Shown: positions 1 to 6,297, counted from the stretch's first letter. The stretch: DNA of 8,200 nt from Rickettsia typhi (GCA_943325485.2 CALPPP020000045.1:1-8200); one strand, 5' to 3'. The notes: generated by a model from the sequence alone, not told the origin. Translations and numbers: made by a program.

Positions 1-36
1 GGCTTGGGCGGCGGCGAGTTGTTCTAAAAACGTCAT
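1..36 (-). CDS. 5' end of a minus-strand gene, possibly pyrF (orotidine 5'-phosphate decarboxylase), cut by the window edge
   Basis: An ATG at 36-34 on the minus strand opens a frame that stays open to the window edge and reads MTFLEQLAAAQA. This short N-terminus resembles the start of betaproteobacterial orotidine 5'-phosphate decarboxylases (UMP synthesis), but 12 residues are too few to prove it. No Shine-Dalgarno sequence precedes the ATG. A -10-like TACAAT (47-42) ends 5 bases before it. The gene is divergent from the transporter that starts at 76. That a gene starts here is likely; the product name is a guess. Confidence 0.4.
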   Translation of the reverse strand, partial: MTFLEQLAAAQA

Positions 37-75
37 GGCCCATTGTAGAAAGAGCGCAGCCAGTAGCATTGCCCT
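37..75. promoter_or_regulatory. Short divergent intergenic region with -10-like hexamers
   Basis: These 39 bases must drive both divergent genes unless promoters lie inside coding sequence. On the minus strand TACAAT (47-42, five of six matches to TATAAT) sits 5 bases before the ATG at 36. On the plus strand TAGCAT (64-69, four of six) sits 6 bases before the ATG at 76. No good -35 hexamer was found at 16-18 bases from either. No clear Shine-Dalgarno sequence lies before either start. Assignment as promoter is inference. Confidence 0.3.
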
Positions 76-969
76 ATGCCTAGACTCTCTCGACAACACC
101 TGCTGATGCTGGTTTTCCTCACCTTGGTATGGGGCAGCAACTGGCCCGTCATGAAAATGGGCGTGAGCGGCTACCCGCCCTTGACTTTTCGTACGTGGTG
201 CTTGCTCTTGGGTTGGCCAGTCCTTGGCTTGGTGCTGTGGCGCATGAAAGTACCTTTCACTGTGCCCAAAGCGCAGTGGCGTGAACTGTTCTCGCTGTCT
301 TTTTTCAATATGTTCGTGTGGTACGGCTTGGTCATCGTGGCGCTGGCGTCACTGTCAAGTGGTCGCGCCGCTATCTTGGGCTACACCATGCCAATTTTTT
401 CGGCGCTGTGGGGTGTGCTCTTTTTTCACACGCCGCTGCGGCTGCGCGGCTGGCTGGGTGTGGCCAGCGCCGCGTTGGCCGCCTTGTTGCTGCTGTGGCA
501 CGAGGTGAGCGTCCTCAGTGGTCATCCCTTTGGTGTGATGCTGATGTTGGTGGCAGCTGCGTCCTGGGGCTATGGCACCCAGCGCATGCGCCATACCACG
601 GCGACGGTGGCCACCCTCACTTTGGCGTTTTGGATGACGGGCTTGACCACCTTGGTGATGTGCGTGTTGTCGTGGGTGTTTGAGCCCTACCCCTGGGTCA
701 TGCCCAGCGAGCGGGTGTGGTGGGCGATTGCGTACAACGCGATAGGCGTGTTTGGTTTTGCCCAACCGGCATGGCTGATCTTGGCGCGCAATTTGCCACC
801 GTTGGCTTCCACCTTGAGTGTGATGTTCATCCCGGTGCTGGGCGCTTTCAGCGGCGCTTGGTGGTTGGGGGAGCAGCTGCATTGGCAAGACGTAGCCGCA
901 GTCTTGCTGATTGTGTTGGCGATTGCCTCGGTGCTATGGCCGGCGCGTGAGGCTGTACGCCAAACATAA
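76..969 (+). CDS. EamA/DMT-superfamily inner-membrane transporter (first of three)
   Basis: This 297-residue protein is almost entirely hydrophobic and has the usual size of the 10-helix drug/metabolite transporter family. The first EamA half opens with the typical LVWGSNWPVMK (residues 17-27) and includes GYTMPIFSALWG (102-113), the motif near the end of that half. The second half runs from about 151 to 288 and ends with the family's GE signature, WWLGEQLHWQDVAAVLL (262-278). It is expected to sit in the inner membrane and export or exchange a small metabolite; the substrate cannot be read from sequence. The ATG at 76 leaves only one residue before a basic start (PRLSR), a normal N-in topology signal. 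Its last 36 bases overlap the convergent glycosylase gene. Family assignment is secure, substrate unknown. Confidence 0.9.
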   Translation: MPRLSRQHLLMLVFLTLVWGSNWPVMKMGVSGYPPLTFRTWCLLLGWPVLGLVLWRMKVPFTVPKAQWRELFSLSFFNMFVWYGLVIVALASLSSGRAAILGYTMPIFSALWGVLFFHTPLRLRGWLGVASAALAALLLLWHEVSVLSGHPFGVMLMLVAAASWGYGTQRMRHTTATVATLTLAFWMTGLTTLVMCVLSWVFEPYPWVMPSERVWWAIAYNAIGVFGFAQPAWLILARNLPPLASTLSVMFIPVLGAFSGAWWLGEQLHWQDVAAVLLIVLAIASVLWPAREAVRQT

Positions 970-1719
970 ATCGGCCCAGGCTTTGGCCTTGTCAAGCGGC
1001 GTGCGCAGCAAAGACTGTGGGTGGTAAGTCACCACCACCGGTGTGTTGGCAAAGCGGTGGACCTGACCCCGCTGTTTGCCAAGCGGCAGCGCAGCGGCCT
1101 CAGCCGAGGTGGCGGCCAGCACACTTTGCACGGCCCAGCGACCCATGGCAATGATCACTTGCGGTTGCAGCAGCGCCACTTGGCGCTCAAGGTAAGCGCG
1201 GCATTGCGCCAACTCCTCGGTTTGGGGGTTGCGTTTGTCAGGCACACGGCATTTGAGCACCGGCACCACCGTGGCGACCAATGGGCCGCTGGTGGCAAGG
1301 CGTGACATGCCCAAAGCTTGCAGCATGGCATCGAATAACTCACCCTCGGCGTTGACAAACAGTTCGCCCCTGCGCTCTTCCTCAACGCTTGGCGGGTCGG
1401 TGATGATGAGCCAATCTGCCGAGGGCGATGGCGGCAAGGTGCCGCTGTTGCTGAACACGCTGCGCTGGCGTGTTTCGCACAGGCCACAGGCTTGGCAAAG
1501 GCTGGCGGCGTTTTGCAAAGCGACCCAATCCATCTCGGCCAAACCTACAGGCAAAGCTTTGAGGGCAATGTCTGTTGTGACTGGCGAGGCGGGCACAACT
1601 GGCGAGGGAGCGGTTTGGGTTGCCCGAGCCAAGGCTTGTACCGCAGGTGTGGGTTGCCACACACGAACCCCCATGGCGGCCAACATGGCGCGTTGTCGGG
1701 CATCCAAAGACAGCGTCAT
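934..1719 (-). CDS. Uracil-DNA glycosylase family 4-like protein with Fe-S cysteines, divergent active-site motifs
   Basis: This 261-residue protein is the last gene of the tsaB operon. Family-4 glycosylases remove uracil from DNA and carry a [4Fe-4S] cluster. The cluster ligands appear present: C75 and C78 (CQACGLC, with an extra C81), then C157 and C173 spaced 15 residues apart as in the family. The C-terminal motif HPQSLLR (H233) matches family HPxxLLR, and LFVN (F121) matches the uracil-stacking FVG segment. However, the catalytic motif usually GE[GA]PG reads TDPPS (107-111), and the Asn before the third Cys is replaced by P153. Residues 22-60 are a low-complexity Ala/Pro/Thr linker. The start is set by GAAGG at 1731-1727, 7 bases before the ATG, overlapping the rimI stop codon. 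A longer upstream reading would run through rimI. Fold is likely; activity is uncertain. Confidence 0.82.
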   Translation of the reverse strand: MTLSLDARQRAMLAAMGVRVWQPTPAVQALARATQTAPSPVVPASPVTTDIALKALPVGLAEMDWVALQNAASLCQACGLCETRQRSVFSNSGTLPPSPSADWLIITDPPSVEEERRGELFVNAEGELFDAMLQALGMSRLATSGPLVATVVPVLKCRVPDKRNPQTEELAQCRAYLERQVALLQPQVIIAMGRWAVQSVLAATSAEAAALPLGKQRGQVHRFANTPVVVTYHPQSLLRTPLDKAKAWADLCLAYSLTRRP

Positions 1720-1729
1720 GTGCAAGCCT

Positions 1730-2215
1730 TCACCATTGCAAGCCCATGACCACCGCGTCCTCACGCTGATGCGAAGACAGGGGGTAGTAGTTTTTGCGCT
1801 CACCCTGCAGGTCAAAGCCATGGGCTTGGTACAGAGCAATGCCGGCCTGGTTGCTTGCCCGCACCTCTAGCCAAATCGCATGAACACCGCGCTCGCGTGC
1901 CCAGTCGATCAATGTGCGCAACATATGGCTGCCCCAGCCGCGACGGCGAAACCCAGGTGCCACGGTGATATTGAGCAAATGCAATTCATCGGCGCCGCGC
2001 ATGGCAACCAAATAGCCCAGCAGATGTTGGTCTTGAAACCACACAGGCATGTGGTAACCCGAGGCGATGGAGTCGCCAAAATTACCCAGCGTCCAAGGGT
2101 GTGAATAGGCGCTTTGCTCCACACTCATCACCTCGCTCAGGTGCTGCGCTGTCATTTGCACAGGCGCGATGCTGTCAAACGGGGTTGGGGTGGAAAAGGG
2201 CATTTTCAAGCGCAT
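1730..2215 (-). CDS. rimI: RimI, ribosomal protein S18 alanine N-acetyltransferase (GNAT family)
   Basis: This 161-residue GNAT acetyltransferase transfers an acetyl group from acetyl-CoA to an N-terminal alanine; in E. coli the target is ribosomal protein S18. Visible signatures are the N-terminal EQSAYSHPWT (33-42), the acetyl-CoA pyrophosphate loop RRRGWGS (90-96), and LEVRASNQAGIALYQ (116-130). Aligned by eye to E. coli RimI, E117 and Y129 match its catalytic Glu103 and Tyr115, with the same 12-residue spacing. KNYYP (141-145) and REDAVVM (151-157) also match. The stop lies 10 bases before the glycosylase ATG, and the start is 14 bases after the tsaB stop. Alternative starts are ATG 2203 and Met21 of this frame; none has a clear Shine-Dalgarno, so the exact N-terminus is open. 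Position next to tsaB is common in proteobacteria. Confidence 0.93.
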   Translation of the reverse strand: MRLKMPFSTPTPFDSIAPVQMTAQHLSEVMSVEQSAYSHPWTLGNFGDSIASGYHMPVWFQDQHLLGYLVAMRGADELHLLNITVAPGFRRRGWGSHMLRTLIDWARERGVHAIWLEVRASNQAGIALYQAHGFDLQGERKNYYPLSSHQREDAVVMGLQW

Positions 2216-2229
2216 GGTGGAGGCACAGT

Positions 2230-2937
2230 TTAGGCCCTGCGCGATGTGTTGTCCGCTGCTCGCTCGGCGCTGGTGAGGGCCACTTTGTCGCGCACATACA
2301 GCGGCAGGGCCTGGGCGGGGCTCACCGCTTCTCCCCGTGCGTAGGCGTGGGCGGCAAGCGTCAGCATCGCCACAGCTTGCGGCCAAGCACCTATGGCCAC
2401 GCCGCCTTGGCTTAAGGTTGACGCAAAGGCTTCTTGGTAAGTCGCGTGTGCGTTGCTCGCCAAAACAAACCCCTGTCCCAGCCACTCTTCGGGCAAGACC
2501 AAGGCCTCGGGCTGGCACAAGGACGGCGCTTGCAGACAGTGCCAACCGTCTGCGCTGTGCGAATAGGCGGCCACATACACCTGACCCATGCGGGCATCCA
2601 GCACACACAAGACCCTGGGCGAGTGCACCCGCGCGGCCTCACCCAGCAGCAAAAGCGTGTCGATGGGCAACACCGGTAAGTCGGCGCCCAAAGCCAAGCC
2701 TTGTGCCACCGCACAGGCGGTACGTAAGCCGGTGAAGGCACCTGGTCCTCGGCCAAACGCAATCGCATCGAGTTGTTTCAGCGTCAATTGCGCGGCATCA
2801 AGCAAGCCCATGATGGTGGGAATCAAGGCGGCGGAGGCTTGCGCACCACCGGCACCCTCGTGCTGCCAGCGCAGGTCGCCATTCGCCAGCGCCACAGACA
2901 TGCGATCGGTGCTGCAATCGATGGCGAGCAGTTTCAC
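2230..2937 (-). CDS. tsaB: TsaB, tRNA threonylcarbamoyladenosine biosynthesis protein
   Basis: TsaB is an ASKHA-fold protein that partners with TsaD (and TsaE) in the cytoplasm to transfer threonylcarbamoyl to A37 of ANN-decoding tRNAs. The product of 235 residues starts MKLLAIDCSTDRMSVAL, the typical opening, and carries the family signature GRGPGAFTGLR (62-72). LPLYVRDKVA (211-220) is the usual C-terminal motif. The start is the GTG at 2937-2935: it has AAAGG (2949-2945) 7 bases upstream and gives the standard N-terminus. An in-frame ATG at 2970 would add 11 residues that overlap the upstream transporter gene and look unlike the family. Only 4 bases separate the GTG from the upstream transporter's stop codon, and 14 bases separate its stop from rimI, so cotranscription is very likely. 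Confidence 0.94.
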   Translation of the reverse strand: MKLLAIDCSTDRMSVALANGDLRWQHEGAGGAQASAALIPTIMGLLDAAQLTLKQLDAIAFGRGPGAFTGLRTACAVAQGLALGADLPVLPIDTLLLLGEAARVHSPRVLCVLDARMGQVYVAAYSHSADGWHCLQAPSLCQPEALVLPEEWLGQGFVLASNAHATYQEAFASTLSQGGVAIGAWPQAVAMLTLAAHAYARGEAVSPAQALPLYVRDKVALTSAERAADNTSRRA

Positions 2938-2941
2938 GGCA

Positions 2942-3910
2942 TCACCTTTGGGCAGCTTTTTGTACGCCAAACAAAATGCCGCAGGTCACCAGCAGCAAAC
3001 CCGCGATCAGGTGCCAGTCCAGCGGCTCGCCCAGCCACCAGACAGCGCCTAAAGCGGAGAGGCCTGGCACCAAGGAGGTGATCATGGTCGAGCGCACCGG
3101 CCCGTAATAGCGAATCATTTGGGTGAAGGTGATGCCTGAAATCACCACCGAGCCGCCACCTTGAAAGACCGCTTGAAACAGCACTTCGCTGGTGGGTGCG
3201 CTCAACAGATGCGTCTGCAGGACGCCGCTGGCACACAGCAGCGCGTAAGCCGGTACAAAACTGAAAAAAGCAAAACAGGTGATGGCAATGATGGCGGGAA
3301 TGGCTTGCAAGCCATAGCGGCGACTCAGCACGCTGTAGGTGGACCAGCAAAACGCCGCGCTCATGAACAACAAGTCACCTTTCCAAACCTCGCCACCATC
3401 CAATGCGTAGAGCAAGCTGTTGCCGCCGACCAGCAGCCCACCGCCCGTGATGCAGGCCAGGCCCAGCAAGCGGTTGCGGTGCAGGCGTTCACCCAGCAAA
3501 GGAATCGCCAACAAACTCGCCCATAAAGCCAAAGTGCCTGGCATCAGCACAGAGCCATGTGCTGCTGGCGCAAAAAAGAATCCGCTGTAAGCGAAGACGG
3601 CATACAACAAACCGCCAAACACCCCACAGAGCACGGTCACCCGCCAAGGCAGGGGCGACAGCCCCCCAAAAGAGCCCGCATTGGGTTGCTCTAAGCGCAT
3701 GCGGCGCACCCACACATAGCCCCAAGGCAGCAAAACCACGCTGGCACCGACGATACGCATACAGGCGATGTCGAGCGGCAGCAAATGCCCTTTGGCTGAA
3801 GCGCGGGCGATGACGATGAAGGCGGTCCAAATGAGCACCGTGATGACCGCAGCAAGTGCGCCCAGGGTGCGCGGGGGCAACTGGCGCAGGCGGTGAAATA
3901 AAAAAGGCAT
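2942..3910 (-). CDS. EamA/DMT-superfamily inner-membrane transporter (second of three), first gene of the tsaB operon
   Basis: From ATG 3910 this is a 322-residue, ten-helix-type EamA protein. The first half starts at about residue 17 (LIWTAFIVIARAS, 26-38) and contains HGSVLMPGTLALWASLLA (118-135), matching the family helix that closes the first repeat. The second half starts at about 177 and ends with PGLSALGAVWWLGEPLDW (282-299), the GE signature, followed by a last helix. Substrate is unknown. Two starts are possible. ATG 3949 adds 13 polar residues (MKPKSSDSTDNAL) but leaves only 9 bases to the divergent dacB ATG. ATG 3910 has GATAAT ending 6 bases before it. Neither has a Shine-Dalgarno sequence. 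I favour 3910 weakly. Its stop lies 4 bases before the tsaB GTG, so it likely leads the operon. Confidence 0.88.
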   Translation of the reverse strand: MPFLFHRLRQLPPRTLGALAAVITVLIWTAFIVIARASAKGHLLPLDIACMRIVGASVVLLPWGYVWVRRMRLEQPNAGSFGGLSPLPWRVTVLCGVFGGLLYAVFAYSGFFFAPAAHGSVLMPGTLALWASLLAIPLLGERLHRNRLLGLACITGGGLLVGGNSLLYALDGGEVWKGDLLFMSAAFCWSTYSVLSRRYGLQAIPAIIAITCFAFFSFVPAYALLCASGVLQTHLLSAPTSEVLFQAVFQGGGSVVISGITFTQMIRYYGPVRSTMITSLVPGLSALGAVWWLGEPLDWHLIAGLLLVTCGILFGVQKAAQR

Positions 3911-3958
3911 CAAAGCATTATCTGTGCTGTCGCTTGACTTGGGTTTCATAATCAAGGT
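3911..3958. promoter_or_regulatory. Compact divergent promoter region between the tsaB operon and dacB
   Basis: On the minus strand GATAAT (3922-3917, five of six matches to TATAAT) ends exactly 6 bases before ATG 3910. On the plus strand CATAAT (3947-3952, five of six) ends exactly 6 bases before the dacB ATG at 3959. Either -10 would place transcription start on or next to the A of the ATG. No convincing -35 was found at 16-18 bases for either. TTGACT at 3934-3939 is only 7 bases from CATAAT, too close to pair with it. AAGG at 3954-3957 is too near the dacB ATG for a normal Shine-Dalgarno. The promoter roles are inferred from spacing only. Confidence 0.4.
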
Positions 3959-5353
3959 ATGCGCGTTTTCTTCTCTCTGTTTTTTGTGTGCGGTGCAATT
4001 GCACCGGTCTATGGGGCCGATGCCTTGCCGCCTAAAGTGGAACAAGCTTTGCGCCAAGCTGCCATCCCCCGCGATGCTTTGAGCGTGGTGGTGCTGCCTG
4101 TGGGCGCGGGCAATTCCAAGCCAGCACGACTGTTGCACCAAGCGCAGGTGCAGCGTAACCCTGCATCTTTGATGAAGCTGATCACCACCACGGCGGCTTT
4201 GGATTTGCTGGGCCCGGCCTACACCTGGCGCACACCATTGGCCATCGAAGGCGGGGTGCGAGATGGGGTTTTGCTGGGTAATGTCTACATTCGTGGCCAA
4301 GGCGACCCGAAAATCGGGGTCGAGCAAGTGTGGTTGATCTTGCGACGCTTGCAAGGCATGGGTATTCAAAAAATCCAAGGCGATATTGTTTTGGACCGCA
4401 GCGCCTTTGAAGTGCCGCCGCAAGACCCGGGTGGATTTGACGGCGAGCCCCTGCGTCCCTACAACGCCTCACCCGACGCGCTGCTCTTGGGTTACAAATC
4501 TTTTTTGCTGCACTTTGTGCCAGATGCAGCCAATAAAGTGGCGCGGGTGCATGTCGAGCCGCCACTGGCAGGTGTGCAGGTACAAGCCAGTGTGCCGCTC
4601 TCCAATGCCGATTGCAGCGACTACCGCGCCAGCCTCAAAGCGGATTTTCAAAACCCTTTGCGCATCGGTTTTGCGGGTGTCTACCCCTTAGCTTGTGCAG
4701 ACAGAGTGTGGCCGGTGGCCTATGCCGACCCACCGCAGTTCGCGGCCCGCACGATTCACGGCATGTGGTTGCAGCTGGGCGCTCAGCTCAGTGGCACGGT
4801 GCGCGAAGGTGCGATGCCTGTCCACCTCAAGCCTTTGTGGTCGCACGAGTCGCCCAGCTTGGCCGAGGTGGTGAGAGACATCAACAAGTTCAGCAACAAC
4901 GTGATGGCCGATCAATTGTTTTTATCGTTGGGCTTGCAGCAGCGAGGTCTGGGCAATGCGGCCAACAGCAAAGCGGTGGTCGACGGTTGGTGGCGTGAGC
5001 GCTTTGGTCAAGAACCCCCCTTCATGGACAAAGGCTCGGGCTTGAGCCGTGAAGCGCGGATCTCGCCGCAAGCGTTGGCGGCACTGCTGCAATGGGTGTG
5101 GCTGCAGCCCTTTATGCCTGAACTGATGGCCTCGTTGCCGCTCACCGGCGTGGACGGTACCTTGAAGCGCAGCAAAAGCGTGGCCTCAGCGCATTTGAAG
5201 ACCGGCAGCTTGCGCGACGTGATGGGCGTGGCCGGCTATGTCGACGCAGCGCAAGGTCAGCGCTATGTGCTGGTGGCCATCGTCAACCACGCCAATGCCC
5301 ATCAAGCCCGTCCAGTCATGGATGCGCTGATCGACTGGACCGCAGGCAAGTGA
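3959..5353 (+). CDS. dacB: DacB/PBP4, D-alanyl-D-alanine carboxypeptidase/endopeptidase (peptidase family S13)
   Basis: This 464-residue periplasmic enzyme trims D-Ala from peptidoglycan stem peptides and, in PBP4 relatives, cuts peptide crosslinks. The three penicillin-binding motifs are present: S70-L-M-K73 with the acyl-enzyme serine, S312-N-N314, and K414-T-G416. GSGLSR (359-364) and PLTGVDGTL (394-402) are further S13 landmarks. Length is close to E. coli PBP4, and the region from about 90 to 290 holds the inserted domains of that class. The N-terminus is a signal peptide (MRVFFSLFFVCGAIAPVYGA) with likely cleavage near residue 20. C11 is not in a lipobox. No other in-frame start exists between the upstream stop at 3935-3937 and ATG 3959, which fixes the start. 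Its TGA overlaps the GTG of the following transporter. Confidence 0.95.
   Translation: MRVFFSLFFVCGAIAPVYGADALPPKVEQALRQAAIPRDALSVVVLPVGAGNSKPARLLHQAQVQRNPASLMKLITTTAALDLLGPAYTWRTPLAIEGGVRDGVLLGNVYIRGQGDPKIGVEQVWLILRRLQGMGIQKIQGDIVLDRSAFEVPPQDPGGFDGEPLRPYNASPDALLLGYKSFLLHFVPDAANKVARVHVEPPLAGVQVQASVPLSNADCSDYRASLKADFQNPLRIGFAGVYPLACADRVWPVAYADPPQFAARTIHGMWLQLGAQLSGTVREGAMPVHLKPLWSHESPSLAEVVRDINKFSNNVMADQLFLSLGLQQRGLGNAANSKAVVDGWWRERFGQEPPFMDKGSGLSREARISPQALAALLQWVWLQPFMPELMASLPLTGVDGTLKRSKSVASAHLKTGSLRDVMGVAGYVDAAQGQRYVLVAIVNHANAHQARPVMDALIDWTAGK
3991..4006. repeat. Perfect 16-base palindrome inside the dacB signal-peptide region
   Basis: CGGTGCAATTGCACCG is a perfect palindrome spanning codons 11-16 of dacB. 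It starts 32 bases into the gene, and 81 bases upstream of the ATG 3910 of the divergent operon. It could be an operator for a dimeric regulator acting on either promoter, or form a hairpin in the early dacB mRNA. No family of regulator can be named from it, and a chance palindrome cannot be excluded. Confidence 0.4.
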
Positions 5354-6297
5354 AAATTAATCGGGGTCTGACCCCAATTAAATTCAGCAAACAAGATGTG
5401 GGCGCAGCCTTAGCGGTGTTTGCTGCCAGCCTGTGGGGCATTTCCGGCGCTTGTGCGCAGTATGTGTTCGAGCAAAAAGGCATAGGTATCGATTGGTTGG
5501 TCACTGTGCGCTTGCTCATTGCCGGCGTGTTGCTTGTGCTGTTGGCATGGTGGCAGCGCCCCTCGCAAGTGATGGCGGTATGGCGTCATGTACACAGCGC
5601 AAGGCAGCTGCTGGCGTTTGGCGTGTTGGGTATGTTGGGCGTGCAATACACCTATTTTGCGGTGATCGAGCATTCCAATGCCGCCGTCGGTACCGTGCTG
5701 CAATACCTTGGGCCCACAGTGATTGCGGTGTATTTAACAACGGTGCATAGACGCAAGCCGTCACGCCGTGAACTGGTGGCTATCGTGCTGGCCATGCTGG
5801 GTACCGTGTTGTTGGTCACGCACGGCGAGTTGGGTGTGTTGCAAATCAGCCCCGAGGCTTTGATGTGGGGCTTGTCCTCGGCACTGGCCTTGGCTTTTTA
5901 CACGGTGCAGCCCGTGGCTTTGCTCAAGCGGCACGACTCGGCGGTGGTGGTGGGCTGGGGCATGTTGATTGGCGGCTTGGCCTTTGTCGGCTGGAGTCAG
6001 CCTTGGCATGTTTCCGGTACCTGGGACACAGGCGCGTATCTGGCCGTGCTGTTCATCGTGGTGCTTGGTACTTTAGTGCCGTTTTATTGCTATTTGCTGG
6101 CGGTCAAAACCATTGGTCCGCAGCGCACCAGCTTGCTTGCCTGCGCCGAGCCTTTGTCTGCGGCTTTGGTGTCGGTGTTTTGGTTGGAGGTCGCCTTTGG
6201 CTGGCTCGATGTAGTGGGCTCTTTGTGCATTGTCCTGACAATTTTTATCTTGGCGCGGCCAGACCCTTCAAAACAATTGGGGTCAGATCCCAATTAA
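5350..6297 (+). CDS. YicL-like EamA/DMT-superfamily transporter (third of three), bracketed by inverted repeats
   Basis: This 315-residue, ten-helix-type transporter is unlike the other two in the window and by eye resembles E. coli YicL. Landmarks are SLWGISGACAQYVFEQ (27-42), IEHSNAAVGTVLQYLGPT (106-123), LLVTHG (154-159), VVGWGMLIGG (200-209) and CAEPLSAALVS (265-275). It should act in the inner membrane on an unidentified small metabolite. The GTG at 5350 overlaps the dacB TGA (GTGA), which would couple translation. Codons 2-10 lie in the left inverted repeat, and the last residues (QLGSDPN) and stop lie in the right one. An in-frame GTG at 5398 gives a start outside the repeat and closer to the conserved region, so the annotated N-terminus may be artificial. 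Codon use looks like its neighbours, giving no sign of recent foreign origin. Confidence 0.88.
   Translation: MKINRGLTPIKFSKQDVGAALAVFAASLWGISGACAQYVFEQKGIGIDWLVTVRLLIAGVLLVLLAWWQRPSQVMAVWRHVHSARQLLAFGVLGMLGVQYTYFAVIEHSNAAVGTVLQYLGPTVIAVYLTTVHRRKPSRRELVAIVLAMLGTVLLVTHGELGVLQISPEALMWGLSSALALAFYTVQPVALLKRHDSAVVVGWGMLIGGLAFVGWSQPWHVSGTWDTGAYLAVLFIVVLGTLVPFYCYLLAVKTIGPQRTSLLACAEPLSAALVSVFWLEVAFGWLDVVGSLCIVLTIFILARPDPSKQLGSDPN
5354..5379 (+). repeat. Left inverted repeat (GGGGTCTGACCCC-type palindrome)
   Basis: The 26-base unit matches the reverse complement of 6275-6300 at 24 of 26 positions; the differences are at 5362 (C versus T) and 5366 (G versus A). It is itself palindromic: GGGGTC (5363-5368) and GACCCC (5370-5375) flank a single T, and outer arms TTAAT (5357-5361) and ATTAA (5377-5381) extend it past one mismatch. 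It begins directly after the dacB stop codon and overlaps the first codons of the next gene. In RNA it could form a hairpin that ends dacB transcripts or masks translation of the transporter. Confidence 0.85.

Noticed and set aside
355..888. Minus-strand open frame (177 codons) inside the first transporter
   Set aside because: The translation is rich in His/Gln/Arg, typical of antisense shadow of a hydrophobic protein, with no family likeness.
972..992. Possible hairpin GGCC...GGCC after the first transporter
   Set aside because: It has a four-base stem, lies inside the glycosylase coding sequence and has no T-run, so it is not a credible terminator.
1229..1870. Long plus-strand open frame (213 codons) opposite the glycosylase and rimI genes
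   Set aside because: It is antisense to two well-supported genes and has no recognisable domain; long antisense frames are common in GC-rich coding DNA.
3934..3952. TTGACT followed by CATAAT as a -35/-10 pair for dacB
   Set aside because: The spacer is only 7 bases, far from the required 16-18.
4309..4322. AATCGGGGTC, similar to the core of the left inverted repeat
   Set aside because: It lies within conserved dacB coding sequence, lacks the second palindromic arm, and looks like chance similarity.
3950..4423. N-terminal extension of the second transporter through the divergent dacB region
   Set aside because: The extra residues are the antisense of dacB, and conserved EamA sequence begins only after ATG 3910.
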